Shown in pieces: positions 20,558 to 33,425 of a stretch of 64,000 nt of DNA. Below the pieces are notes generated by a model. It was not told where the DNA came from. It worked only from the letters and a program-made list of their open reading frames with translations, and made no database searches. Made by a program: the position numbers and the translations under genes. Position 1 is the stretch's first letter; each line of letters opens with the position of its first letter. This stretch comes from Medicago truncatula (Eukaryota; Streptophyta; Magnoliopsida; Fabales; Fabaceae): the NCBI RefSeq assembly GCF_003473485.1, contig NC_053049.1:11160001-11224000 (forward strand), written 5' to 3'.

Positions 20558-20989
20558 ATTAGCATTTTCTTTCAATTTTATGGATCAATCATCATTAATG
20601 GAAACTTTTTGGCCCTACCACATAGGCAAAAGTATAATAGGATACTTGAGGATAAGAGAATAATTTTTTTGGTGGTTGCTCTAAAAGAAACCTTTAATAT
20701 ACGGTGCTTAATATACTATTTGTTTCTTAAAATAAATAAAAAATACTATTAGCTAGTTGTTTTTTTTTTTTTTTTGAAGAATATACTATTAGCTAGTTTT
20801 AAAATATTGTTATTGGATAGTTGATGTAGTTTACCATAGTATATTAGTATGAGTATGCATTAGCTTATATAAGCGTTGTTGTACCTCATGATTAAAATCA
20901 AAGAAAATGGTAATCAATTTTCTTCCTTTTAGTTTTGACATCTCTCTTTAAATTATGAAGTGTAATTTTTGCTCGAATTTGCCTGTATT

Positions 20990-23062
20990 AAAACACATCC
21001 ACTTTACCTCCACAAATTTATTATTTAGCCTAACAACAACAATCAAGCATTATCTCATCATATACCTCATTTCTATCCAATTCATTAATTTGTAGATCTT
21101 TTTTAATAACTTCTCTTATTATTTTTCTAGATTTTTTTTGACTCTAGCGTCTTTTTTACTCTCTATTTGATCTACTCTCCTCGCTACAAAATCTACATTT
21201 TTCTCTCTACATGTCTAAAACACATAAGACTAGTTTCTACAATCTTTTCAACTATAGATGTTACCTTAACTCTCTTTAATGTTATCGTTTCTAATCTTAT
21301 TATGTCTAATCTTACCACACATCCATTTTACCTTCACAAATTTATTATTCAGCCCAACAACAACAACCAAGTATTATCTCATTAAGTTGGTAGGCTACAT
21401 GGATCAAACAACGCCTTAATGCTCTAACATCATATACCTCATTTCTATTGAACTCATTAACATGTAGATCTGTCTTTAATAGCTTCTCTTATAATTTTTC
21501 TAGATCTTCTCTGTCTCTAGTGATTTAACTACTCTTCACATGATCTACTTTTCTTACTATAGAATCTACACGTCTTCTCTACATGCCCAAAATACCTAAG
21601 ACTAGTTTCTATAATCTTTTCAAGTAAAGATGTTACTCCAACTCTCACTAATGTTGTCATTTCTAATCTTATTCTGTCTAATCTTACCACACATCGAACA
21701 CAATTTCCTCGTATATGCTACATTTATTTTATTTTTGTGTTGGTTCTTGAGAGCCTAATATTTTGACTCATACAACATCGTCAATTTTACAGTTGTTTGA
21801 TAAGAATTTTCCCTTCAACTTGAGAGGTACTTTCGTATCACAAAAACACATGAGACCCTTCTCCTTTTCAACCACTCAGCTTGAATTTCATGGTTTACAT
21901 CTCATTCTGTTTCTCCGTTGTATTATGCTATGTATCCATTATATTTAAATTGTCAGACTTGTTGTATGATATGATTTCCATCATTCACCTATAAGTTTGA
22001 AATACTTCGTATTTCGCTAAAATCACATTCAATATACTTTGTTTTGCTCTTGATCAGGTGGAAGTCATATGTTCTAAGGCTCTCCTTCAAGTCTCCGACG
22101 TCCCATTTAATGCCTCCCTCGACTCTCTATATCATTTTCAAAAAAATATACATCTTGATGCTAGATTTTGGATGTCTTTCATAAGTACATCAAAAACTAA
22201 AGTGTAAAGATAAGAGAACGGGGTTGAACATTGGTGCAATCTTTTTATTATAGGAAAGTTGTTGATGTCTTCATCATGTGTCCTCATTTTAGTCGAGACC
22301 CCCTCATACATAACCTTAATTACTCGAATATAAGATATCATAACTCCTTTTCAAGGGTTTTCCACAAAATCTCTCTGAAAACTTTATCATACGCCTTATC
22401 CAAATCAATGAAAACTAGATGCAAGTATTTTTTTTTTTTTTTTGTATCCATTTGATATCGCTCCATCGTATCTCATATTAAGTAGGTTGCTTCAGTGGCC
22501 GACTTCCCAGACATAAAACCAAATTGGTTATCAATAACTTATGTTTCTTTTCTCAGTCTTCATTCAATCACTATTTCTCATAATTTCATGGTATAACTCA
22601 AAAGTTTAATCACCTGTAATTTTTAATTTTTTTTTATATATGTCTCTTGTTCTTAAAGTTCATAATTAAAGTGTTTCTTCTCTACTCATCAATCATTTGA
22701 TTTGACCTCATAATTTCGTTGAAAATATATTTAAGCGAGCTAATGCCTCTACCTCCAACATTTTTCCACACTTTAATAGATATATTGTTTGACCCAATTG
22801 TCTTGTCATTGCCTATTATTTTCAACTCTTCTTTTACCTCGTATTTTCGAATTTGCCGATAGTAGTTATAATTTGGATCCTTCTTTCTAACGCTTAGCCT
22901 ATTAGAGTATAGTAATATCTCATATCCTTCATTAAATAAGTTATGGAATTTTTCATCTATCCTTTGTATCATTTTCCTCAATCAAAACCTTATGTTGTTC
23001 ATCTTTAATACATTTCACCTAATCCAAGTCTTTTTTGTCTTTCTTGCATGTTCCTAGAAAAC

Positions 23063-23128
<66 letters not shown>

Positions 23129-24430
23129 ACTTTCATAATAATTTTTTTTAAGAGAATCGGCATTTTTCACACTTGGAGCAAGGCTTAAATCATTTCCTTT
23201 TGATTCCAATTTTACTTTGAACACTTCCACTCCACTACTTTGAACACTTCCACTCCACCACTAAGATTCATTACCCCTAGGTCAAACACCTATTGATTCT
23301 TTAACATTTCTTTTGCTACTTTTCTAATCATATATGTCTTTTTATATCACATACTTCCTTGTAGCTTCATGAAACCTCCCTCTAGAATATTTTGTTGGAA
23401 AATCCTTTTGTGGATTCTTCTGTTTGCCCTCCTCTTAACTCTTACGTCCATAACAAACACTCTATGTTAGATAGTTAAGCTCTCTCCCGATATGACTTTA
23501 CAGTTCAAACTAAACTTTCAGTCTTATTTCCTATATGACGAAATATATCAAAGAATATCTCACATCACTCTTGTATGTCATGTTGCTCATATTTTTACCT
23601 AAAGCACATATTAACTATAGTATGATCAAAAGCCGACGTAAAAATCAAGATGGACTTACCCTCTACTTTAGCTTCACATAGGCCATACCGCCATGCAAAC
23701 CCTCAAAACTTATCGATACACTCCCTACATGTTCACTTAGATCCCCTCTTAGAAATACTTTTTTTTTTCTAGTGGTATATCATGAATTAAGTCTTCAAAA
23801 TCCTCCAAAAACTTTACTTTAACGTGATATTTTAATCCCTATGTTGCCTAAGCACTAGTAATATTAAGGGGGTGTGTCTTGTTCGACTACATATTTTAGG
23901 GTTATGACTCGATCTCCTATCCTTTTTACATTCAAAATATCCTTCTTCCACTCCTTATCAACAATAATTCCTACATCATTCCTCGGTCTAATTTTTCAAG
24001 TGTACCATAACTTAAATCTTGAACTATCTAATTCTTTTGCTTTTCACCCACCCACTTAGTTTCTTGTACGTACATAACACTAGTTCTCCCCTAACCATAG
24101 TGACCACTATTTCCACAAATTTTTCTGTAAAATGTCTATATTCCATATTACAAAATGAATTGTACTCTCAAACTAACTTATTACCCACACTTACCCGTTC
24201 ATGAAAATGTGGGAACTCTTGTTTATTTTCACCGCATCGAGGTGGCAATGAAGTAACTCTTGCTCATTTGACATTGTACTTGAGCTATAAAATGTGTTGC
24301 TTTGGACAATGACCTATAGCATTCACACTATTACATATTTGATTCATGTCATAAAGATTCGACTAACTTTTACATTAGTTGTTGAGGTTTAATTCAACCC
24401 TCTCTTTTATACGAGCTTGAGACCGGCTAT
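20990..24430 (-). mobile_element. Large decayed LINE with endonuclease and reverse transcriptase
   Basis: Read on the minus strand, 24240-23870 is the 5' part: an endonuclease-type start with a QETKWVGE-like segment, disrupted by stops. 22981-22682 encodes HNLFNEGYEILLYSNRL, KEELKIIGNDKTIGSNNI and IKVWKNVGGRG, matching the segment before the reverse transcriptase. 22560-22140 encodes the RT core (NQFGFMSGRS, VFIDLDKAYDKV, then SYIRVIKVMYEGV and LHQCSTPFSYLYTLVFDVL) across shifted frames. 21950-21420 covers the C-terminal part. The element ends in TTG-repeat tails at about 21355 and 21025. Many stops and frameshifts make it dead. Confidence 0.9.
23064..23128. repeat. (CT)n(CA)n microsatellite inside the LINE
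   Basis: About 28 CT units run into four or five CA units. They interrupt the LINE coding remnant, so expansion came after insertion. Confidence 0.95.
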
Positions 24431-25161
24431 GCATGACAAGACTAATATAGGCAAGAACAAAATGTATTATTTAAGTGTAAATCGTTTTATATTATACTTA
24501 CATCTCTAAAAAGACTAAAACATACAATTAGTTCAATTCCCTCCAAGGAGAAAAAGTATTATTAATTCAATTAAAGTGAATTATTTGCTTACTAACACGT
24601 GGGTCATTGATGTCTTTGTTTGGCCAAGAACATCCAAAACGTGACACACCAATCAAACCTCAAATGTTTGCCACTATCGATTAATCTACATGCTTATTTG
24701 TATAATGGTGCATCCTTTTCACCCACTTCAAATTTCATAACCGTGATGGCCTCTTAACCAATTCATGATGACATGCTGGTTGGCCAGGGTTCTCATCACC
24801 GACGCACCATATTTGTCGTATTTCTCTTTGTCCTCTATATACTATGCTATTCATGAGTTTATAATTTTTTATAAGCAAGTTTAAATGTTTAAGCTTCTAA
24901 AATGTATCATTTTTTTTTTTAAAATACTTACAAATATATTTATATTTACCTTTAAACTCGTATTCATAATCCCTTAACTTCAAAATCTGTCCATTTACCA
25001 CTATACAAATTTTTTTAAGAAGTCTATAGAGTTATTATTATTTTTTTCTTTCAACTACCACTATAATTTGTTTAATCCTACGTAAATAAAATAATACAGC
25101 ACCCATCTTTGAGATGGAAAGTAGTTAAATTATTTCCCACAAAAATCCAAAAGAAAGTTGC

Positions 25162-25168
25162 TATATAT
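25162..25168 (+). promoter_or_regulatory. TATA box of the RING-H2 gene
   Basis: TATATAT lies about 145 bases before the start codon. The predicted leader is dominated by a CT tract (25242-25294), a common 5' untranslated feature of plant genes. Confidence 0.55.
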
Positions 25169-25240
25169 TCCACACTCACTGCCTAAAACCGAACCTTCTC
25201 TTTCCTTTCCCCTCACTTTCTCATTTCCCACATACACACA

Positions 25241-25294
<54 letters not shown>

Positions 25295-25310
25295 AAACAC
25301 CCATATTCCG

Positions 25311-25823
25311 ATGGGTTTTCCGGTAGGCTACGCCGAAGTATTCTTCCCAAACCTATTCCTCCACACTTTAACCCTCCTCGGCCTCCTCCGAAGCTTCGTC
25401 TTCCTCCTCTTCCACTTCCTCGGCCTCTCCGATTTCCTCGAAACCAATACTCACCACACCGGAGAAGAAGCTACATCCACGCCGGAACCATGCAAAAACC
25501 CCTCCGTATCGGCACTTCTGATTCGGGAATTTTTACCGGCGACAAAATACGGTGAACTCACCGACACAGAAGAAGGTTGTTGCTGTGCTGTTTGTTTGTT
25601 TGAATTCTCCGAGGAAGAAGAGATACGATGTTTGAAGAACTGTCGACATATTTTTCATCGAAACTGTGTGGACCGTTGGATTGATCTTGATCAGAAAACA
25701 TGTCCACTTTGTAGAACAGGTTTTGTTCCTGATGATATGGTTGATGATTATAATCAACGTCTTTGGGTTGCTTCTGGTATTAGTGAGTTTTATAGTTATG
25801 CAGATTATACTTCTTCTTTCTAA
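25311..25823 (+). CDS. RING-H2 finger E3 ubiquitin ligase, BRH1/XERICO-like, 170 aa
   Basis: Single exon. The start at 25311 gives MGFPVGYAEVFFPNLFLHTL, the characteristic opening of small RING-H2 proteins of the BRH1/RHA type. The longer frame upstream (from 25158) only translates the CT-rich leader. Residues about 15-45 form a hydrophobic, probably membrane-anchoring segment. The RING-H2 domain is at about 105-150: CAVCLFEF, then CRHIFHRNCVDRW and CPLCR, with the C3H2C3 spacing intact. Such proteins bind an E2 through this domain and transfer ubiquitin to target proteins. Relatives are linked to brassinosteroid or abscisic-acid responses, but its substrates are unknown. The first half of the gene is GC-richer than its surroundings. 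It looks functional. Confidence 0.93.
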   Translation: MGFPVGYAEVFFPNLFLHTLTLLGLLRSFVFLLFHFLGLSDFLETNTHHTGEEATSTPEPCKNPSVSALLIREFLPATKYGELTDTEEGCCCAVCLFEFSEEEEIRCLKNCRHIFHRNCVDRWIDLDQKTCPLCRTGFVPDDMVDDYNQRLWVASGISEFYSYADYTSSF

Positions 25824-26898
25824 GTTATTTTTTGTTTTAGGGTAGGGTAGGGTTTGTGGAATTATTATCAAGATGAAATGTATATAACAAAAAGAAATGA
25901 AGATATAAAGAAAAAGAAAATTTTGTACGATTGCATTTGTTACTTTTTTTATTCATGTAGTTGTTGGATGTGCATCCTTTACGTTTCTTAAAAGAAAACA
26001 AACTATAAAGAATGTGAAATGATATTAGAATAATCATTTTGACAACTTTCTATTTCATATTCATATTATTTTTCTACTTTCTCTCTCTATTATTTTGATT
26101 TTTGTGTCACGAATTAAATTTGTTTGTCCAACAAGTTATCACAAGAAATATTTGTTCAAATAACATTGCTCATAAAGAATTCATTCACGATATATTAGTT
26201 GGCTTAGGATTAAAATAATGGTTCTTTTAAATGTTTTCATTCATTGTTGAAGGCACCACATATGTTGGAGATTAGATTAGAAACGAAAATAACATATCTA
26301 TGAGAATCAAAAACATGTTAAAATAGATAGATTTTTGATACTATAAAAAAATCTTTTAATACAACGCCTTTTTTTTAGAGTATAATATAATGCCTTGTTT
26401 TTAACAATACAATACAGTCACATTTTCGAAACAAAGATTAAATTGCTTAGCAAAAAATATTTAGAGGATAATTGTTTAAAGTTTAATTAAAAATATTAGA
26501 AAAACTGGACCAGAAAAATTGTATTTTTTTTTTAAGTAAGAAAAATTATATATTTATAGTGATAAAAAAACTTGTTAACCATTTTCTTTATGATTGGTTT
26601 TTTAGATTTTTTTTTCAAATGTTTGTATAGAGATGATGACCAGGGAGAGGATCTACATAATGATCCAGCACAATACCTCGTGTATTATTGAATGTTGGTG
26701 TGTCATAATAATTAATAGATAATTAATTAATTTTTATTATTTTATTTTATGAATGAAGTCACATAAAGGCTTAGGATAAAGGGAAAGTTAGACATTACTT
26801 CCGCAAGCCATTTGTGATCAAAACATATGCTTTCAGCACCAATCTATCATTTTCTCTAAAAAAATTCGAGAAACGACTAAAATTGTTTTGCATTGATC

Positions 26899-26901
<3 letters not shown>

Positions 26902-26936
<35 letters not shown>
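26902..26936. repeat. (TA)n microsatellite
   Basis: About 17 TA units followed by a T run. Confidence 0.9.
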
Positions 26937-26944
<8 letters not shown>

Positions 26945-28139
26945 TTTTGAAGGAACTATATATATATATTTGGAATTTGCATTTTAGTTTGGAGCAACAT
27001 TTTTTTTTGGGTGAGATTACCATGTTATAGATATGAAATTTCGATTGCTGTTTAGTAGTGACTAGTGTCCGTCAGAGAACATGTTGGGTACACAAAATGA
27101 GTACTCCCCTTACAATCGAATTTTCTCTATACATAAAAGCTAAAATTAGAACTTCTAACCAGTTACTTAAGAGCTCAAATCTCTTATCACTTGAATTAAT
27201 CTATTGTAGGTAATTTAATTTATATATTCAGCGATAAATGAAACAAAAAATTATGTATTTTAAAAAATATATAATTTATACATATACTATAAGACCATAA
27301 TAATGTATGCAAATTGTCTTTTTACACCGAATAATACGCACCCTGATATAAAAAAGCTTTTTTGCATTAGTAAAACATCTATACAAAAGACTTGTGTTGT
27401 TTTCAATCCTCTCTTGCTAAATACATAAAAAAAAAAAAAAAAAAAAAAAAATTACTAAATTAAGTGAGATCTCTCAAAGTTTATTATTTTACACATTCAA
27501 AGCATTAACGTATCCAACCTTTTTTCTCTCAAATAAATTATGCAACCCTTACAACTTGAAAGATCAAAATAATATTTGTTTTTCTTTCTTTTTTTGGTCA
27601 ATAAATAATATTTGTTTTTCTAATAAAGAAAGATAGTAAAATTTTGATGATTGACTGCGTATAATTGGATATTCACACGAGCAACCCCAATAAACTGAAT
27701 TTGGATGATACACTTCTCAATCGTTACTTCTATTTTTAATTAATTTTAACTACGTCATATGTAGTAGAACTCAAATTCGGAACAAATTACTACTCAATTC
27801 AGCGTGGAAACTTGTATATGTTCATTATATAATAGTATTTGCGCAGACATGGTTGTTGCTTATCAATATTTTCTTGCTGATTCATATTCATGGGTGAAAC
27901 TTGGACCGTAGAGATTCATTATGTCTTGATAAACCTCAAAATTAAAAGAGCGTGTGCATATTCATCAATTTGATGTGTTTTTGTAGTGTGATATCGTGAT
28001 ACAATTTGAAAATCGTAATATAAGACAGAATATGAATGTGTTTCTGGAATCATAATTGTGGTGTGATTGTAAAAATCGTAACACGATTTTTAGATAAATG
28101 TGTAGTACAATATTATATACGAGAGTTTCATCGTGACAC

Positions 28140-28760
28140 GATTTTGTTGAATTTGAACACTATATAAGCATCATCTGACACATTTGTTGAGAGAGCTTGT
28201 GAATCTCATGGAAACTAAAGGATGAGATTTTTAGGGAACTTAAAAACTAAAGGTTGGGGGTCTTTGGGTGAGATTCAAATTGTCCAAATATGAATTTTGG
28301 AGAACTAAAAGAGAGGGCTCTTGGAAATTGGTCGATGCCTTTTGGGGAGAGGTTCATTGGGTAGGAAAACACATGAGTGGAGAGTCATTTGTAAACATTT
28401 TTGGTAAGTTCATTGAGTCTATTTTTCATGGAAGAGATTGAGAAAATGGTAGAAATTAAGTATGTCCTTGAAGAACTTGTTGAAGCTAATTTCTTATAAC
28501 CGTTTTGTATCTCTTTGTAAAAAAAAACTCATTGATAGTGAATTGGAGATATTCCTCCTCATAGTAGGTCATTGTTGGACCGAACTAAGGTAAAGAATTC
28601 TTTGATGTTGTTTTGTTTTCTCTACTCTCTTTATCTTGTTTATTCATTGGTTCGATTGTGGTTTTTCTTTATACTTGATTGCTAGATTAGATTTAGATAT
28701 GTTATTGTTGCTTGTGGTTATTTTGATTATCGGTTGTCATTGATACTTGTCCACTCATCA
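28140..28760 (+). mobile_element. Possible LTR-retrotransposon LTR remnant
   Basis: The end of this stretch (ATTGATAGTGAATTGGAG, then GTAGGTCATTGTTGGACCGA and ACTAAGGTAAA) resembles the R/U5 portion of some Copia-type LTRs. No second LTR, primer-binding site or coding part is visible, so the call is weak. Confidence 0.3.
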
Positions 28761-30303
28761 ATATTTCATTAGTGTGAGAATTGGAGTTACCGAAAGGAAA
28801 TCTTCATATCAATAATTAAATTTAAAGTTGCAAATAAATATTGACTTAATTGGTAAGGAGATGACTTATCAATAAGGCCGTGGGATTAATTATCGTTGCT
28901 AATGTAAAAACATCATTGATAAATAATTTATAAGTATATTTGTTAACACTCATTTAACCTTGAAATATGTCTTGAGGAGCCACCAAAAATCCAATTCATC
29001 TAAAACTTATTCTATTAAAAAAAAAATAGTAAAGACATGTTTATATTTGACAAGTGGATTTCATCAATTTATATTAGATTTACTAATGTGAAAGTTGATC
29101 TCACCTCTAACAATATACGAGTCATCTTTATCGTTATTTGCCACTTGTCAATGCTTGTTGAAGCAGGCCACTTATCAACTTGTTATATTTGAAATTAGAA
29201 ACAATAAAAATAAACTATTATTTGAAGGTCAATCTCTTAATTCTCTCTCTCTCTCTCTTTTTATTTTTTTTTATTTTTTTTATTTTATAAAAATGGTAAT
29301 ATTATTTATGTAATTCCTTAACTTATTTTTCAGAAATGATTTTGTTCTTTAATTGTATTGTATTGTGAGCTCTTAGTCTTTAAATTTATAGTTCTTCACA
29401 ATTATTTCATATTAATCTTAAATTTGAAATTTAAAATTTAAAATGCAAATAAAAAATATGAAAGAACCAAAATAACATGAGAAAAATATAAAAGATGAAA
29501 TCGTTGTCTGGAATTAAAAGAACCACAAAAAAAATTTAACTAAAAAATTTAAGATAACGAGAATGTGTTCAAGATAGAAATATCACTTTAAAATTAGAAA
29601 ACAATGACGAAATAATTAACGTTAACCTTCCTCGAGTGTCATTAGTAAAACTCAAACTCGCAATTAAACAAAATAGTTGGAGATTTCGTCAATCTCATTT
29701 TAAAATGCAACGGGTTGGATGTATTAAAAGGAATGAAATCTAAATATATAGTATTATATTTATGGTGTCGGATCCATATATGATCTTTTATGGTCACTCA
29801 CTCATGCTTAATTAAACAGCAACTTTCTTATATTTTAAACCAAAATAGGATTTATTAAAAGAAAAGAATTCAACTTGTTTCATTTAGGTAGCTTCTAGGA
29901 CTTAACTTCCGGGCAATCTAACATTTCCAGTTATATTTATGAAAGTTAGGTGGCTGCTAGGATAAAGTACATTCACCATAGAGTAGATTCATATTATAAT
30001 ATAATTTTATGATAATTTTAAGAATATTTAAATGGAGTGTGAAAATAAAATAAAACAAAAATTTATCAATGATTATTTTGATAGGTTATCCATACCTATG
30101 ACATGAGATTGAATTCCTTACGATCACCTCTGCTTAAAACGGTGAACTACTCTCTCTTTTTAACTTGTAAATAAGTGATGACATGGTCTATCCCTCTTGC
30201 ACTTTACACGTTGAGATGAATATTTAAATAAAAGTTATGATAGTTGTCTGATTTCAATTAAACAATCTAACTTGTGGACCACCATTTGATACGTTAACAA
30301 AAT

Positions 30304-30481
30304 GAAAAAAAAAATGATATTTGTACAACTATTTTGTGACAACTTTCTCTCTCATACTCATATGATATTCTTATTCCCTCTTTTACTTTTTCTCTCTTCA
30401 TTATTTTTGACCAATAAAAAGATAGAAAAACAAAGTTGTCACCAAAGTTGTCATCAATTTGATGTACAAATATCACTACTC
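30304..30481. mobile_element. Mutator-type MITE of the GACAACTTT family, copy 2
   Basis: The exact 9 bp duplication TAACAAAAT lies at 30295-30303 and 30482-30490. Inverted ends ATGATATTTGTACAAC and (reversed) GTGATATTTGTACATC are followed by GTGACAACTTT. It is 178 bp long and non-coding, and this copy best defines the family. Confidence 0.88.
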
Positions 30482-31492
30482 TAACAAAATCACACAGTCA
30501 TGCAATCATGTTTTGGTGACCGTTTGATTAAGATTGGATGGTCTAAATTTTGAGTTCGGTAATTTTAAAACTAAACATTAAAAATTAAATCTGTTTTTTT
30601 CTTTCTTTCTAAATCGTATGATTAAGATCGAACGACTATTAATGTTTTGATTGCGTGAGTATAGACAAAATATGCTGAAAATTATATTTCTTAACTTGTA
30701 TGAAACGACACATTTTTCAAGTGCAACAAGAAATTTAGGTACAACCAAATACGAAAAATTTCTAAATCTAGAAAAAAGTTTGGTGTTGTTTGTATGATGT
30801 TTTTTTTAGGTTGGGGTGAAGGAGGGGAAGGATGGGTGTGGAGACGAAGATTGCTAGCTAGGGAGGAGGAATTAACTGTGGGGAGTATAGGACTTTGCCT
30901 GCTTATGTTTTTTTTGCTGAATTTTATTACAGATAGATGGGAGTGGCTACCTAGTGTGGGTGACGGGTATACGGTTCATGGTGTGTATCAAATGCTTACG
31001 CGGCAGGAGATGCATAGTTATGACACAATTTCCGCAGACATATGGCATAAAAGTGTTCATTTGAAGGTCTCTATTTGTGTGTGGTGTCTTCTTCGTAATA
31101 GGTGGTCTACAAAGGATAACTTGGTTAGGCGTGGCACTATTGCAGACGACTCTCAGCTATGTGTGGTTGGTTGCGGTTTTAATGAATCGGCAGATCATCT
31201 TCTTCTCCATTGCCCCATCTTTGGAACTCTTTGGCAACTTGTTAAGGATTGGATTGGTGTTTCTTCCGCGGATCTTTATCATATTAACGACCATTTTACT
31301 CAGTTTTCTTATTCTACAGGAGGTTCAAAACGACGACGAACATTTTTGCAGCTAATATGGCTTTGTTGTGTTTTAGTGTTGTGGACAGAGAGGAATAACA
31401 TGCTTTTTAACAATAAAACTAAATCTATTCCGAAGCTGATGGATAAAGTGAAACTATTGGTGGTTGAAAACTCAAAATGTTAATTTTATTTT

Positions 31493-32543
31493 GAGCAAAT
31501 TACACTCCCGTCTCCTAAAAGATACTTGAATTACACTCCCCTCCCCTCTTATGTTAAAATATACACTCCCCTCCCCTCATATTCAAAATATATTCAAAAA
31601 AAATTGACTCCCCTCCCCTAAGAGAAGCTTGAATTACATTCCCCTCCCCCCTTATGTTAAAATCTACACTTTACTCCCTCAATATTTACTTTTTAATTCT
31701 AATAATCTAGAAAAATAATAATAGTCTAACACACTTCGGGAAAAAAAATAGTATTGCAGGTCTATTTTAATATAATAAAAAATTGAATACATTTTTTTCG
31801 CTATTTTTAATTCACAATTTCATTAACATGTATTTTAAGCCTTATTATAAAATATGAAACAATCCAAAATAAAATTAAAATATGTGAAAAATTACTAAAG
31901 AAAATAAATCATGATTATTTAAAAGTTAATTATATACTCTAAATTATCAAATCAATAGAAAAATATTTAAATTTAATTATCATTGACATTTCAATTATAA
32001 AGAAATGAATTAATTTTTCTTAAATGATGATTCAAAATTAATATATCGTAAAAGGCTTAATTAAGTTTTTAGTCCCTATAAATATTCACAGTTTTGTTTT
32101 TAGTCCCTACAAAAAAAAACTCACACTTTTTAGTCCCTGTGACATTTTCCTTAAGCATTTTAGGGATTAAAAATACTGATGAAAAAATTTTATAGGGACT
32201 AAAAATGCTTATGAAAAATTTTATAAGGACTAAAAATGTTGATGGAAAATTTTATAAGGATTAAAAAGTGTGATTTTATTTTGTAGGGACTAAAAACAAA
32301 ATTCTGAATATTTATAGGGACTAAAAACTTAATTAACCCATCGTAAAAATATTTATTTATCTTAAAATAGATTAAAGTGTAGTGCATATTTAATTATTAA
32401 GGGAGGGGGTTGTAATTCAAGAATCTTATAAGGGAGGGGAGTATAAATTTTATTTTTCATGGGAGGGGAGTGTATATTTTAACATAAGAGAGGAGGGGAA
32501 TGTAATTCAAGCATCTTTGAGGGGAGGGGAGTGTAATTTACTC
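31493..32543. mobile_element. Mutator-type non-autonomous element inserted in a LINE
   Basis: The termini GAGCAAATTACACTCCCGTC and (reversed) GAGTAAATTACACTCCCCTC correspond, and the arms carry several CCCTCCCCT blocks in mirror arrangement. The exact 9 bp duplication TTTTATTTT lies at 31484-31492 and 32544-32552. The interior is AT-rich and non-coding and carries its own nested MITE. Confidence 0.92.
32054..32339. mobile_element. Nested Mutator-type MITE
   Basis: The left terminus GGCTTAATTAAGTTTTTAGT matches the reversed right terminus GGGTTAATTAAGTTTTTAGT. The exact 9 bp duplication ATCGTAAAA lies at 32045-32053 and 32340-32348. Repeated TAGGGA(C/T)TAAAAATG units fill the right half. It lies wholly inside the 31493-32543 element, so it inserted later. 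Confidence 0.92.
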
Positions 32544-32910
32544 TTTTATTTTTGGTCATTTTATGTGTGGTTGAAACAACCCTTTGCTTGTTTGGGTCTT
32601 AACTGGATTGTTCTGTTTTTTCCTTTCGGTTTTGTGATGTAAAACTATTTTCCTCCTCCTTGCACACCTTGTGCTATAGGGAGCGGGCTATTTTTTATGG
32701 TTATATATATATGTTATTTTGACTTATTAAAAAAAAAGTTTGACTCATTTTATATATGTGGTATGTCAATCTCGAACCACAATCATCAAGATTGAAGAAC
32801 TAATTTTCATTTAAGTAACTTATAAAAACTAATAGTATTTTTAGATACAAATTTCTTCTAAAGTCAAAACCCTAGATACAAATTTCTTCCTAAATTAAAA
32901 CCCAACTAAA

Positions 32911-33425
32911 TCTTCTTATATATTAAAGTTAATCCGTAAGCCCTAATTTTAACCTAAACCCTATTGCATAATTTTATTGTTTTAACCCTAATGCTCACAC
33001 CTAATCTTCTTATCTTCTTATTATATATTAAAGTTAACCCGTAAGCTCTAATTTTAACCTAAACCCTATTGCATAATTTTACTGTTTTAACCCTAATGCT
33101 CACACTTAATCTCCTATTTTCATGAACAACCCCAATGCTCACACCTAATCTTCTTATATATTAAAGTTAACCCGTAAGCCCTAATTTTAACCTAAACCCT
33201 ATTGTATAATTTTACTGTTTTAACCCTAATGCTCACACCTAATCTCCTATTTTCATGAACAACCCTAATGCTCTCACCTAATCTTCTTATATATTAAAGT
33301 TAACCCGTAAGCCCTAATTTTAACCTAAACCCTATTGCATAATTTAATTGTTTTAACCCTGATGCTCACACCTAATCTCCTATTTTCATGAACAACCCTA
33401 ATGCTCACACCTAATCTCCTATTTT
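32911..33425. repeat. Tandem repeat array, units of about 102-136 bp
   Basis: Units begin TCTTCTTATATATTAAAGTT at 32911, 33013 (slightly altered), 33149 and 33282. They continue through AACCCGTAAGCCCTAATTTT, a CCTAAACCCTATTG block and CCCTAATGCTCACACC, ending with TCCTATTTTCATGAACAA. A final partial unit runs to 33425. Confidence 0.9.

Larger units (their letters stand above)
25824..30303. other. Gene-free stretch with simple repeats
   Basis: No gene is supported. 26038-26110 resembles half of a GACAACTTT-family MITE (TTTGACAACTTTCT, then TTCTACTTTCTCTCTCTATTA). A (TA)n run is at 26902-26936 and an A run at 27427-27451. The rest is AT-rich sequence without recognisable structure, apart from the possible retrotransposon remnant listed separately. 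Confidence 0.5.
30794..32740 (+). mobile_element. LINE ORF2 C-terminal part, interrupted by a Mutator-type element
   Basis: 30794-31483 encodes the zf-RVT region: WEWLPSVGDGYTVHGVYQML, then LKVSICVWCLLRNRWSTKDN, CGFNESADHLLLHCPIFGTL and LIWLCCVLVLWTERNN. After the insertion at 31493-32543 the tail resumes: TTTTGGTCATTTTATGTGTGG, a GTGCTATAGGGAGCGGG segment, and a final A run near 32730-32738. Coding is open over 229 codons, so decay is modest, but the 5' part is missing. Confidence 0.88.

Noticed and set aside
25158..25310. N-terminal extension of the RING-H2 frame from an earlier Met
   Set aside because: It translates the CT-rich leader into Leu/Ser repeats, while the family's conserved start MGFPVGY lies at 25311.
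32911..33425. CRISPR-like array
   Set aside because: Units are contiguous and diverged with no unique spacers, in a plant nuclear context.
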